Shown: piece after piece, positions 56,625 through 63,896 of the stretch
How positions within the stretch are numbered: position 1 is the stretch's first letter
Layout: every line of letters begins with the position of its first letter
DNA from: GCA-003244245 sp035606945
GTDB lineage: Bacteria > Actinomycetota > Actinomycetes > Mycobacteriales > Pseudonocardiaceae
Assembly: GCA_035606945.1 (NCBI GenBank)
Contig: DATNDR010000004.1
Location: forward strand, 13,828-77,827
Direction: 5' to 3'
DNA length: 64,000 bases
Translations under genes and position numbers: made by a program
The notes under the pieces: model-generated
Seen by the model: only the letters and a program-made list of their open reading frames with translations
Told to the model about the DNA's origin: nothing
The model's database searches: none

Positions 56625-57926
56625 TTACCTCGTCAGAGCGCGAGCCGGGAGGAGCACGTAGCTTTCAATGCGCTCTTGAAGCTCGCGAGCAGTGGCACTG
56701 ATGGGCAAGTGACTGAGCGCTCGATGCACGCGGTTTACTGAATGAACGATACCGTTGATTCGCTGTTCTGCGGGCAGATCAAGCACGGGGGCGAGCGCAT
56801 CGACGGCACCGTCGATTTGAGCGCGTCCGATCCGCGCGATGGCCAGCGCAGCGTGCGAACCGGCGGCGTCACCGAACGCCCAATGCGGATCAGCCGGGTC
56901 GGAGTACGCATCGACGGCTCGCCCGGCGTAGTCCTCAGCCGTTGCCGACTCGTCGGATAGCCACACCAAGGCGTCGGCTGCAAAGTACAGTTGCCTATGC
57001 CTGCTGAAGGTGGCAATGCCACCCATCTCGTCCAACTCGTCCGGGTGTACCCGATCCCAGGCTCGTTCAGCACGTTCGATCGCGTCACGGGCCTGCTCAC
57101 CATTACCGAGAACGCCCCACGCGCGTGCCTCGCTCGCCGCTAGCCACACCAGCGCTGTGTTGCCCGCACGCTGGGCATAAACGGCGCCGCGCTGGGCGTA
57201 GCGGATGCTGTCGTGGGGTCGACGCGCCCAGTAGCAGATCAACGATTGAAGTCCCGATATCCAGGCGCGCAGACCGTCATGGTCGGCTTGCTCGGCACAC
57301 AGCCATGCGGTGCGTGACTGCGCCAGCGCAGCATGCGGATCGGCGAGGTCATGTGACGCCTTTGCCAACAGGCCACCGAGCACTGCGCTCAGAAAATAGA
57401 GCTGACGAGCGTGGGTCGGCCGCTGTGGCCGTTCCAGCAGGCTGAACACCGTCTCTTGACCGGAGACCAGGTGACCGAGAATTTCGGGCAGCGGCCGCGC
57501 CGGATAAGCGCGTACCAAGTCACGCACCTCGTCATGGATCAGTTGCAGCGACTCGTCGGACAACGTCTGAAGACTTGTCAGGAATCGCCGTGCCCGATCG
57601 GCCGCCACGGTCAGCACCTCCGAAGGCTGCGCACCCCGCTTCGATTCGTCGACGACGGGGAGATCACTGAGAGTATAGGGACCCAGGAGCTCATCGATCG
57701 GCCGGTTGAAGGTGTACTGCAGTGCCCGGCGGGTGGCCGGATTGGGCCGATTGCCGGATCGTTCGCCACGAGCCAGCCGCCCGAGGTGACGGCCGCTGAG
57801 CGAGATGAAGACGTCCTCGTGTTTCTTGGCCGTCTTCACCACCAAGTCGGCCGCTTCGTCCCACGACAGCTGCCGCTGGCGGACCAGCGCCTCCAGCAAC
57901 GTCCGTGGCGCTGATGGCTCAGCCAT
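56625..57926 (-). CDS. XRE-like regulator with TPR-type helical domain
   Basis: 433 residues. An N-terminal DNA-binding part (LEALVRQRQLSWDEAADLVV, SGRHLGRLARGERSG, PATRRALQYTFNRPIDELLG) and a long helical TPR-like domain (AKASHDLADPHAALAQSRTA, GNTALVWLAASEARAWGVLG). Common in Streptomyces and relatives; some control antibiotic or signal genes by binding a peptide or small ligand. ATG 57926 follows GAGGGAG. Confidence 0.78.
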   Translation of the reverse strand: MAEPSAPRTLLEALVRQRQLSWDEAADLVVKTAKKHEDVFISLSGRHLGRLARGERSGNRPNPATRRALQYTFNRPIDELLGPYTLSDLPVVDESKRGAQPSEVLTVAADRARRFLTSLQTLSDESLQLIHDEVRDLVRAYPARPLPEILGHLVSGQETVFSLLERPQRPTHARQLYFLSAVLGGLLAKASHDLADPHAALAQSRTAWLCAEQADHDGLRAWISGLQSLICYWARRPHDSIRYAQRGAVYAQRAGNTALVWLAASEARAWGVLGNGEQARDAIERAERAWDRVHPDELDEMGGIATFSRHRQLYFAADALVWLSDESATAEDYAGRAVDAYSDPADPHWAFGDAAGSHAALAIARIGRAQIDGAVDALAPVLDLPAEQRINGIVHSVNRVHRALSHLPISATARELQERIESYVLLPARALTR

Positions 57927-58077
57927 CAATCAGTCTCCCTCCTCGCCTGCCCTGCCCGACGATTCCGGGTGACGCCCGGTGCTGCAAGCACCAGGTCCGG
58001 AGATGTCGTGCGGTGGTCCAGTGCTGTCCCGTCACGGGCATCGCGTGGTCACATACGGTGACGAAACTCTTACCGTC

Positions 58078-58476
58078 ATGAAGACAGCTGGGGAGGCACT
58101 GTGCGGTGTGCTGCGCGCTGCCATCGAGGAGTCGCCTGATGCAGCCAAGGGCATCAGTTCGGTTCAGGATCGTGCCGCCACGGCTCTGTACTTATTGTTG
58201 ATGGACCACTCGGTCGATCAACACGGCCGGTGCCGGTCATGCCGGCGTGCAGGCGCGAGGTTCGGGTTACGTCGCCGCCTTTGCCGAGTGCACATGAAGG
58301 CGGAGTTCTGGCTGCTGCAGCCCCGACTACCCCGGTTCGCGACCGCAGCCACGTCCGACTTCGGCCGTCCAGTCTGCTCGCAGACCACCGGGCACGACGT
58401 CCGGATTCCGCTCACGGTGGGACCGGGGTGCAGCCACCCTCCTCCGGTCCCACCGTGTCCATTCTTGGCGAAGTGA
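58078..58476 (+). CDS. Small Cys-rich hypothetical protein
   Basis: 132 residues, not recognised as a named family. A helical start (TAGEALCGVLRAAIEESPDA, ATALYLLLMDHSVDQHG), then CRSCRRAG and a later CRVH that could bind zinc. The last 20 residues (VGPGCSHPPPVPPCPFLAK) are encoded by a hairpin (58414-58456), so the natural end may be earlier. ATG 58078 is in frame with a weaker start at 57979. Confidence 0.5.
   Translation: MKTAGEALCGVLRAAIEESPDAAKGISSVQDRAATALYLLLMDHSVDQHGRCRSCRRAGARFGLRRRLCRVHMKAEFWLLQPRLPRFATAATSDFGRPVCSQTTGHDVRIPLTVGPGCSHPPPVPPCPFLAK
58414..58456 (+). terminator. Perfect 13-bp hairpin
   Basis: ACGGTGGGACCGG and CCGGTCCCACCGT with an inner GGTG/CACC stem. It overlaps the 3' end of the Cys-rich ORF and precedes the next gene. 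Confidence 0.65.
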
Positions 58477-58506
58477 CGTAGCGAATCGATTGAGTTGAGG
58501 CAGCTC

Positions 58507-58800
58507 ATGCGGGTTGATAGCCCAGATCTGACGATCGCCAAGCGCCTAATCGATCATTTGAAAGCACTGGGATTCCAGTTTCGCCGCGTTGCGCCTGGCG
58601 AGGACGGCCCACTGGTGGGATACCGAGTCAGCGATGACTGGCTGGATCTGATCCACATCGAGGGCTTTAGTCGCAATTGCTTCGCGTGGCGGAAGCGGAC
58701 TTCATCGTTGATCGTTCCAGGGGACGCGCTCGTGGCGCGACGCGCGAACGGCGACGCGCTCAACGTGCTTAACGAAGTGCTCACCTGGCAGGCTCGATGA
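58507..58800 (+). CDS. Conserved-looking hypothetical protein
   Basis: 97 residues, no recognised domain: TIAKRLIDHLKALGFQFRRV, LVGYRVSDDWLDLIHIEGFS, VPGDALVARRANGDALNVLN. The mix of charged and hydrophobic residues suggests a folded small protein. It lies 34 nt ahead of the Asp-rich peptide and may be part of that operon. A TTG at 58495 is an alternative start. Confidence 0.55.
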   Translation: MRVDSPDLTIAKRLIDHLKALGFQFRRVAPGEDGPLVGYRVSDDWLDLIHIEGFSRNCFAWRKRTSSLIVPGDALVARRANGDALNVLNEVLTWQAR

Positions 58801-58834
58801 GAAATCCGGCCACAACAATAAGGGGCTGCATCTG

Positions 58835-58981
58835 ATGGGCAAGACGGGTAAGCATTCTCAAGACAACGACCAGGACGGGTATTGGGGGAAACCAGTGCCG
58901 AATGAGGACGGCACAAATGGCGGTGGCAGACACGACCCTAGTAAGCACGAGGACACCGAGCGGGACGACAACGAGAAATGA
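58835..58981 (+). CDS. Asp/Asn-rich 48-residue peptide, candidate RiPP precursor
   Basis: MGKTGKHSQDNDQDGYWGKP at the N-terminus, then PVPNEDGTNGGGRHDPSK and an acidic end (HEDTERDDNEK). No hydrophobic core; 11 Asp and 5 Asn, with DG twice and several Asn/Gly. Its stop overlaps the ATG of the PIMT-like methyltransferase (ATGA, 58978-58981), so the two are made together. In imiditide-type RiPP loci a short precursor lies beside a PIMT homologue that methylates one Asp, which then closes to an aspartimide. DG sites favour that chemistry. Assignment is by layout and composition, not by sequence match. Confidence 0.55.
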   Translation: MGKTGKHSQDNDQDGYWGKPVPNEDGTNGGGRHDPSKHEDTERDDNEK

Positions 58982-60117
58982 CCGATCCCGAGTCACTGTG
59001 CGGACAGATGCTCGATCGGTTGGCCAGCAGCGGTGAGTTGAGCTCCGCCTGGTCCGAGGCCTTCGCGGCGGTACCCCGTCACCGGTTCATCCCGGATACC
59101 ATCTGGCTCACTGATCATGACGGATTGGTCCCACTGCACCGCCGCGAGGACCCGCAAGAGTGGATGCGGCGCGCCTACGCCTCCGCAGCGGTAGTCACTC
59201 AAGTGGACGACGGTCGCCCCGCCGGGCCGGGTGAGCGTGGGTGCTACATCTCCAGCTCCGCCAGCCAACCTGAAGTGGTCGCCCTCATGCTGACCGCCCT
59301 GGACGCCGAGCCGGGGATGCGGGTCCTGGAGGTCGGAACCGGGACCGGCTACAACGCCGCCCTGCTGGGTCACCGCCTCGGCACGCGCAACGTCATCAGT
59401 GTGGAGATCGACCCTGATCTAGCCAACCACGCCCATCGGTCGCTCACTGCCACCGGGTACCCGGTCGACGTGATCACCGGCGACGGAGCCTTGGGATATC
59501 CGCCCGGTGCACCCTATGACCGGATCATCTCTACCGCTGCAGTGCGGCACGTACCCCGTCCTTGGGTTATGCAGACCCGCCCGGGCGGCACGATCGTCAC
59601 CCCGTGGGGAACGCCGTATCACAACGGAGCACTGGTCTCGTTCACCGTGCACGGTGACGGCACCGCCGTGGGGCACATCGTGGGCAGCGTGGCGTTCATG
59701 CGACTACGCAACCAACGATTCCGCGCCACCATCGACGATGAGCGCTACGACGAAACCACCGCTCGACACACCCACACCACCGTGGCGCCCTATAGCGTCG
59801 CCAGCGATTACGACGCCAGCCTGGCGATCGGCATGAGAGTCCCAAACTGCACCAATGTCTACGTTCCCGCAGGCACAGGCTCCGACCACGCTCGGCTGTG
59901 GTTCGTGGATCCCACCACTGATTCCTGGGCCAACGTCGTGCACCGGCCCGGCGCCGAGGAGTACTCCGTTCACCAACGTGGGCCCCGGGATCTGTGGGAT
60001 GAAGTCGAAACCGCCTACCGCTGGTGGCGTGACGCTGGGCGCCCCGACGCAGCACGGTGGCGGATCACCATCACCCCCGAAGGCCAGCAGGTCATCCTCA
60101 CTACGACCGGCCCTTGA
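58978..60117 (+). CDS. PIMT-like protein aspartate O-methyltransferase (RiPP-associated type)
   Basis: 379 residues, well above the 210 or so of housekeeping PIMT. N-terminal PIMT core: AWSEAFAAVPRHRFIPDTIW, ISSSASQPEVVALMLTALDA, SAM motif VLEVGTGTGYNAALLG, VITGDGALG, YDRIISTAAVRHVPRPW. The C-terminal 150 residues are the extra domain of actinobacterial RiPP-associated PIMT homologues. These methylate a precursor's Asp side chain, leading to aspartimide. No ATP-grasp, lanthipeptide or lasso enzyme is nearby. Coupled to the 48-residue peptide. Confidence 0.82.
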   Translation: MTDPESLCGQMLDRLASSGELSSAWSEAFAAVPRHRFIPDTIWLTDHDGLVPLHRREDPQEWMRRAYASAAVVTQVDDGRPAGPGERGCYISSSASQPEVVALMLTALDAEPGMRVLEVGTGTGYNAALLGHRLGTRNVISVEIDPDLANHAHRSLTATGYPVDVITGDGALGYPPGAPYDRIISTAAVRHVPRPWVMQTRPGGTIVTPWGTPYHNGALVSFTVHGDGTAVGHIVGSVAFMRLRNQRFRATIDDERYDETTARHTHTTVAPYSVASDYDASLAIGMRVPNCTNVYVPAGTGSDHARLWFVDPTTDSWANVVHRPGAEEYSVHQRGPRDLWDEVETAYRWWRDAGRPDAARWRITITPEGQQVILTTTGP

Positions 60118-60133
60118 TCTGCACGCTCCCGGG

Positions 60134-60139
60134 TACGAT
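60134..60139 (+). promoter_or_regulatory. -10 box of a predicted leaderless toxin-antitoxin transcript
   Basis: TACGAT ends seven nt before the GTG at 60147. Confidence 0.45.
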
Positions 60140-60146
60140 TGACGGT

Positions 60147-60374
60147 GTGGCAACTCGTAAGGTCACTTTGTCTCTCGATCAGACGGCATGGGCCCTCGCC
60201 GAGGCCGCTGCCGCCCGAGCCGGCATCTCTCCTTCGGCCTGGCTGTCCGCTGCCGCGCGCCGTGAGGCAGTCCGCCTTGGTGCCGGCACGGATTGGGGTG
60301 ACTCCCAGGCTGAGGCCTTAACTCAGGACGCCGACTTGGCCAAGGCCGAGGAGGACCTGCGTGCGGCGGGGTGA
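60147..60374 (+). CDS. Ribbon-helix-helix antitoxin-like protein
   Basis: 75 residues: a beta strand and two helices (ATRKVTLSLDQTAWALAEAA, AGISPSAWLSAAARREAVRL) typical of a CopG/RHH DNA-binding antitoxin, then an acidic tail (DADLAKAEEDLRAAG) that would wrap the toxin. It overlaps the next gene by 14 nt. Starts at GTG 60147; the upstream frame overlaps the methyltransferase. Confidence 0.75.
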   Translation: MATRKVTLSLDQTAWALAEAAAARAGISPSAWLSAAARREAVRLGAGTDWGDSQAEALTQDADLAKAEEDLRAAG

Positions 60375-60660
60375 GCTGCGCCGTTATGTCCGACCCAGCA
60401 CACCCGACCGTCCGCGAACCGTCGCGATCATGTCCAGCGATGGCATCAACGACTCGTCTCGACCGTGGCTGTTGGGCATCGAGCTACGCGAGCGCGACCC
60501 CGGTGACATCCTCGCAGTCCGACTAGCAGGCCACGGATGGGCTTACGCGGGCGACTTGTCCAAGCTGTACCGCGCCTGGATCGGCGACCCGGTGGACGAG
60601 CTGGATTCGACGACACTGTCGCGTCTCGACGGCGCCCTCCGGGCGGCACTCGACCTGTAA
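60361..60660 (+). CDS. MazF/PemK-like toxin candidate
   Basis: 99 residues: MRRGELRRYVRPSTPDRPRT, VAIMSSDGIN, then WAYAGDLSKLYRAWIGDPVD and a helical end (TTLSRLDGALRAALDL). The start, the central SSDGIN and the terminal helix resemble the PemK-like SH3 barrel of mRNA interferases, but the match is diverged. The 14-nt overlap with an RHH antitoxin supports a type II toxin-antitoxin pair. Confidence 0.62.
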   Translation: MRRGELRRYVRPSTPDRPRTVAIMSSDGINDSSRPWLLGIELRERDPGDILAVRLAGHGWAYAGDLSKLYRAWIGDPVDELDSTTLSRLDGALRAALDL

Positions 60661-60725
60661 GAGTGCCCGTCACTGCGGGCGGGACGCTCGGTTGCGGGCC
60701 CCGGCCCGGCTGACAGCATTGGCCG

Positions 60726-61253
60726 GTGCCGGTTTCCCGTCGTGACTTGCTGCGTTGGCAATTCGACTTGACGTGGTCGCTGTTCGAACCGCATCTGGAG
60801 CACCTGACGCCGGAGGACTTCCGCTGGGAGCCGGCGACCCGGTGCGCGATGATGCGTCCGGGCGTCGATGGTGGGTGGGTGCCTGACTGGCCCGAGCCCG
60901 AACCCGAGCCTGCTCCGATCCCCACGATCGGTTGGGTCAGCTGGCACATCGGCTGGTGGTGGACCGTGACCTTGGACCACGCGCAGGGTCGGGCGCCGCG
61001 GGATCGGGGCGAGATCGAGTGGCCTGGTGACGGCAAGGCCACCATCGAATGGTTGCGCGCTCTGCACAGAGACTGGTTGGTGGTACTGGACCGGCTCACC
61101 GACGCTGAGCTCGACGTCACCGCGCCGTTCCCGTGGCGGAACAACCCCGAACGGACCGTCGCCCATATGGTCGGCTGGGTGAACTCCGAACTGATGAAGA
61201 ACGCCGCCGAGATCGGCCAACTCCGGCTGCTGCGTGCCGCGTCCGCGGGATAA
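60726..61253 (+). CDS. DinB family protein
   Basis: 175 residues, four-helix bundle: RRDLLRWQFDLTWSLFEPHL, VSWHIGWWWTVTLDHAQG with a metal-site His, and AHMVGWVNSELMKNAAEIGQ with another. DinB-fold enzymes are metal- and often mycothiol-dependent; substrate unknown. GTG start at 60726. Confidence 0.82.
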   Translation: MPVSRRDLLRWQFDLTWSLFEPHLEHLTPEDFRWEPATRCAMMRPGVDGGWVPDWPEPEPEPAPIPTIGWVSWHIGWWWTVTLDHAQGRAPRDRGEIEWPGDGKATIEWLRALHRDWLVVLDRLTDAELDVTAPFPWRNNPERTVAHMVGWVNSELMKNAAEIGQLRLLRAASAG

Positions 61254-61692
61254 GCCTGCCGCGCTTCTACCTGGCACGACCTGACCTCCCGGCCCGAGGC
61301 GACCATCGCACGGATTCGGGCCGTGCTACCGGGATGATCACGGTTTGGGTGCCGTAGGCGACATCGGGAGGCTGTTGCCCAATTTCGTCGTGAACTCGAC
61401 GTCACCGTCGTGACCAGGGTCTATAGATGTCAGCCCTGTCGAGTTCACGGCGCGTCGGTCAATTAGGCAACAGCCTCCCAGATGTCGCGCAGCGCACACT
61501 AACCGTGATCATCCCCGCGCCACGCGGAGTTGGGACGGCGGATTCGCGGGTGGGCGAACGTGGCGTCGGCCCACGTCGTGTCGAGCTCGGTTGCGGGTGA
61601 GGCCTACTTCGGCGGTGTTGTGCGAACGCCGATGCCCTGGGTAGCTGGTGCGCCCTGGAATACGGCTGCGAAGTCGTCACCCCCGATCGGGA
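61254..61692. other. Intergenic gap dominated by a large imperfect palindrome
   Basis: No gene is supported between the DinB-like gene and dnaX. The centre is the 185-bp inverted repeat at 61331-61515; the flanks show nothing recognisable. Confidence 0.6.
61331..61515. repeat. 185-bp imperfect inverted repeat (MITE-like or giant hairpin)
   Basis: Successive inverted arms nest with unpaired stretches between: outer GGGATGATCACGGTT / AACCGTGATCATCCC (61331-61345, 61501-61515); middle GGAGGCTGTTGCC / GGCAACAGCCTCC with flanking GCGACATC / GATGTCGC; inner CGTGAACTCGAC / GTCGAGTTCACG (61389-61400, 61438-61449). The centre is a 37-nt loop. Part of the inner right arm (61431-61446) matches 14731-14746 on the other strand. 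Confidence 0.8.
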
Positions 61693-63537
61693 CTAATCGA
61701 TGCGCCTGGCTCCGAGTTGCTCGGCGAGTAGTTCCAGGGCCACCTGCTCGGGATCCAAGCGCGGGGAGTGCACCGCTTCGTCATCGGGCGGCGGCGGCGC
61801 GCCAAGGTCCTCGGGATCCGGGGGTTCCGGCGGTGGCGGGACACCGTCCGCAGGGGGCGGCGGCGCCTCAGGGCGCCTGGCGGCCCGCCGCTCCGGCGGC
61901 GCCTCGGGGCGCCGGCCGACCGGACGCTTCGGCGACAGCGGGGGACTGTGCTGGGCGCCGCCCGGACCAGCGCTGGCTCCGGGGTGCTCGCAGCGCACCT
62001 GCCAGTCGACACCGAGGACGCTGTGCAGCGCCTTCTTGATCATCTCAATGTTGCGTTCCTCGCCCAGCCGGCGGGCCAGCGGGGCCGTGGGCAAGCTCAG
62101 CACCAGGGTGTTGCCCTCCACGGCGCTGGCGGTGGAATTGCTGAACAACACCTGAGTTGCCCGGCTCTGTTCGCGCACCGCGTCGAGCAGCGCCTGCCAC
62201 ACCCGCCGCACCGCCGCGGCATCGAGCTGACCCGATGCCGGTTGGGGCTGGGCTTCGACGGCACGGACTTGCGGGGGCTGGACGTCAGGGCTCGGCGGTG
62301 CCGGTTCGGCAACGGGCTGATCCACGGCCGGCGCTACGGTCGGCGGTCTGATTGCCGGCTCCGTCGACGGGGCGGCAATGGTGAATCGCCGTTCCAGCCG
62401 CTCCAGCCGGTGCAACACCGCGCTGTCCCCCTCGGCGACAGCGGGCAGCAGCATCCGCGCGCACAGCAGTTCCAGCAGCAGGCGGGGAGCGGTGGCGCCG
62501 CGCATCTCGATGAGCCCGTTATGGGTGATCTCGGCGAACCTGGTCAGACTGCCCACGCCCAGGGCTTCGGCCTGCGCGGTCATCGTGCTGAGTTGATCCT
62601 CCGGAGCGTCGACCAGCCCATGGCCGGCCTGATCGGGCGCGACGCGCAGCAACACCAGATCCCGGAAGCGCTGCAGCAGATCGGAGGCGAAGCGACGTGG
62701 ATCGTGCCCGGCCTCGACCAACCGGTCGATGGTGGCGAACACAGTGGCCCCGTCCTGGGCGGCGAGCGCCGAGACCATGTCATCGATCAGCGCGACGTCG
62801 GTGACTCCGAGCAGCGCCACCGCGCGGGCGTAGGTGACGCCCTCGCCGCCGGCCCCGGCGAGCAGCTGATCCAGCACGGACAGCGAGTCCCGCGCGGAAC
62901 CACCGCCGGCGCGGATCACTAGCGGGTACACCGCCGGCTCGATGGTGACGCCCTCGCCGACGCATACCTGCTCCAGCAGGCCGCGCATGGTGCTGGGTGG
63001 CAGCAGACGGAACGGGTAATGGTGGGTACGGGACCGGATCGTCGCCAGCACCTTCTCCGGCTCGGTGGTGGCGAAGACGAACACGAGGTGCTCCGGCGGC
63101 TCCTCCACGATCTTGAGCAGGGCGTTGAAGCCCTGCGTGGTGATCATGTGCGCCTCGTCGACGATGAACACGCGGTAACGCGACTCGGCGGGTGCGAAGA
63201 ACGCCCGATCGCGCAGCTCGCGGGTGTCGTCCACGCCGCCGTGGGACGCCGCGTCGAGCTCCGTGACGTCGATGTTGCCCGGCCCGCCCGGCGCCAGCGA
63301 CACGCACGACGGGCAGACGCCGCACGGCTCCGGCGTGGGCCCCAGCTCGCAGTTGAGCGAACGGGCCAGGATGCGCGCGCTCGACGTCTTGCCGCAGCCC
63401 CGAGGCCCGGAGAACAGGTACGCGTGGTTGATGCGGCCTGCCTCGATGGCGACGCTCAGCGGCTGGGTGACGTGCTCCTGCCCGACCACCTCGGCGAACT
63501 TCGCCGGGCGGTACTTGCGGTACAGAGCCAGCGCCAC
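61693..63537 (-). CDS. dnaX: DNA polymerase III subunit gamma/tau
   Basis: The clamp-loader ATPase. 614 residues from GTG 63537 (ALALYRKYRPAKFAEVVGQ); the GTG lies seven nt after TAGCCT on the minus strand, which decides against the start at 63585. Walker A GPRGCGKTSSARILA, zinc module CELGPTPEPCGVCPSC, FIVDEAHM, and the sensor region EEPPEHLVFVFATTEPEKVL. The C-terminal third is tau-like, ending in a Pro/Glu-rich low-complexity tail (about residues 530-600). Confidence 0.96.
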   Translation of the reverse strand: MALALYRKYRPAKFAEVVGQEHVTQPLSVAIEAGRINHAYLFSGPRGCGKTSSARILARSLNCELGPTPEPCGVCPSCVSLAPGGPGNIDVTELDAASHGGVDDTRELRDRAFFAPAESRYRVFIVDEAHMITTQGFNALLKIVEEPPEHLVFVFATTEPEKVLATIRSRTHHYPFRLLPPSTMRGLLEQVCVGEGVTIEPAVYPLVIRAGGGSARDSLSVLDQLLAGAGGEGVTYARAVALLGVTDVALIDDMVSALAAQDGATVFATIDRLVEAGHDPRRFASDLLQRFRDLVLLRVAPDQAGHGLVDAPEDQLSTMTAQAEALGVGSLTRFAEITHNGLIEMRGATAPRLLLELLCARMLLPAVAEGDSAVLHRLERLERRFTIAAPSTEPAIRPPTVAPAVDQPVAEPAPPSPDVQPPQVRAVEAQPQPASGQLDAAAVRRVWQALLDAVREQSRATQVLFSNSTASAVEGNTLVLSLPTAPLARRLGEERNIEMIKKALHSVLGVDWQVRCEHPGASAGPGGAQHSPPLSPKRPVGRRPEAPPERRAARRPEAPPPPADGVPPPPEPPDPEDLGAPPPPDDEAVHSPRLDPEQVALELLAEQLGARRID

Positions 63538-63544
63538 GTCCGCG

Positions 63545-63550
63545 AGGCTA
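63545..63550 (-). promoter_or_regulatory. -10 box of a predicted leaderless dnaX transcript
   Basis: TAGCCT on the minus strand, seven nt before GTG 63537. Confidence 0.45.
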
Positions 63551-63589
63551 CCCACCGGCACCGACAGAACGAGGGCCGGGCACAAAAGG

Positions 63590-63675
63590 GGACTCCGCGC
63601 ACCCGCCAGAGCCCGTTGACCCTTGCTGCCTTCCGGCCCTGGGGGAGTTCACAGGATGGACGCCGCGCGGAGTCC
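63590..63675 (-). ncRNA. ffs: Bacterial small SRP RNA (4.5S RNA)
   Basis: On the minus strand the region opens with GGACTCCGCGC and closes with its complement. The apical part carries the invariant SRP helix 8 with CAGGGCCGGAAGGCAGCA, including the GGAA tetraloop and the asymmetric loop that bind Ffh. It lies just upstream of dnaX, as in many actinobacteria. The RNA guides ribosomes making membrane proteins to FtsY. Exact ends are approximate. Confidence 0.92.
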
Positions 63676-63734
63676 GTCGCCGAGTGTAGGCCGTCGTCGG
63701 CGGCCGCGATGACCCGGCTATGCTTGGCCGCCTT

Positions 63735-63822
63735 GGAGGATTCGCCTAGTGGCCTATGGCGCACGCTTGGAAAGCGTGTTGGGTGCAAGCCCTCGGGGGT
63801 TCGAATCCCCCATCCTCCGCCA
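63735..63822 (+). tRNA. tRNA-Ser (anticodon GGA)
   Basis: A class II tRNA: acceptor stem GGAGGAT / ATCCTCC, D arm, anticodon stem CACGCTT-GGA-AAGCGTG, a long variable arm (GGGTGCAAGCCC), T arm GGGGGTTCGAATCCCCC, and encoded CCA. It reads UCC and UCU serine codons. A hairpin follows, then a decayed integrase end. Confidence 0.95.
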
Positions 63823-63838
63823 CGCTCACCAGCAAAAA

Positions 63839-63871
63839 CGCCGGGTCGTCCGATCAAGGACGAGCCCGGCG
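63839..63871. terminator. Hairpin after tRNA-Ser
   Basis: CGCCGGGTCGTCC pairs with GGACGAGCCCGGCG with one bulge and a 6-nt loop, 17 nt after the tRNA CCA. Confidence 0.6.
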
Positions 63872-63896
63872 TCGTCGTGCAGTCTCAGTTCCAGTC

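Noticed and set aside
58978..60117. Housekeeping PIMT (Pcm) for protein repair
   Set aside because: It is about 150 residues too long, has the actinobacterial C-terminal extension, and is coupled to a small peptide gene.
61768..62922. 384-residue plus-strand ORF antisense to dnaX
   Set aside because: It is an Arg/Gly/Ala-rich antisense shadow of dnaX.
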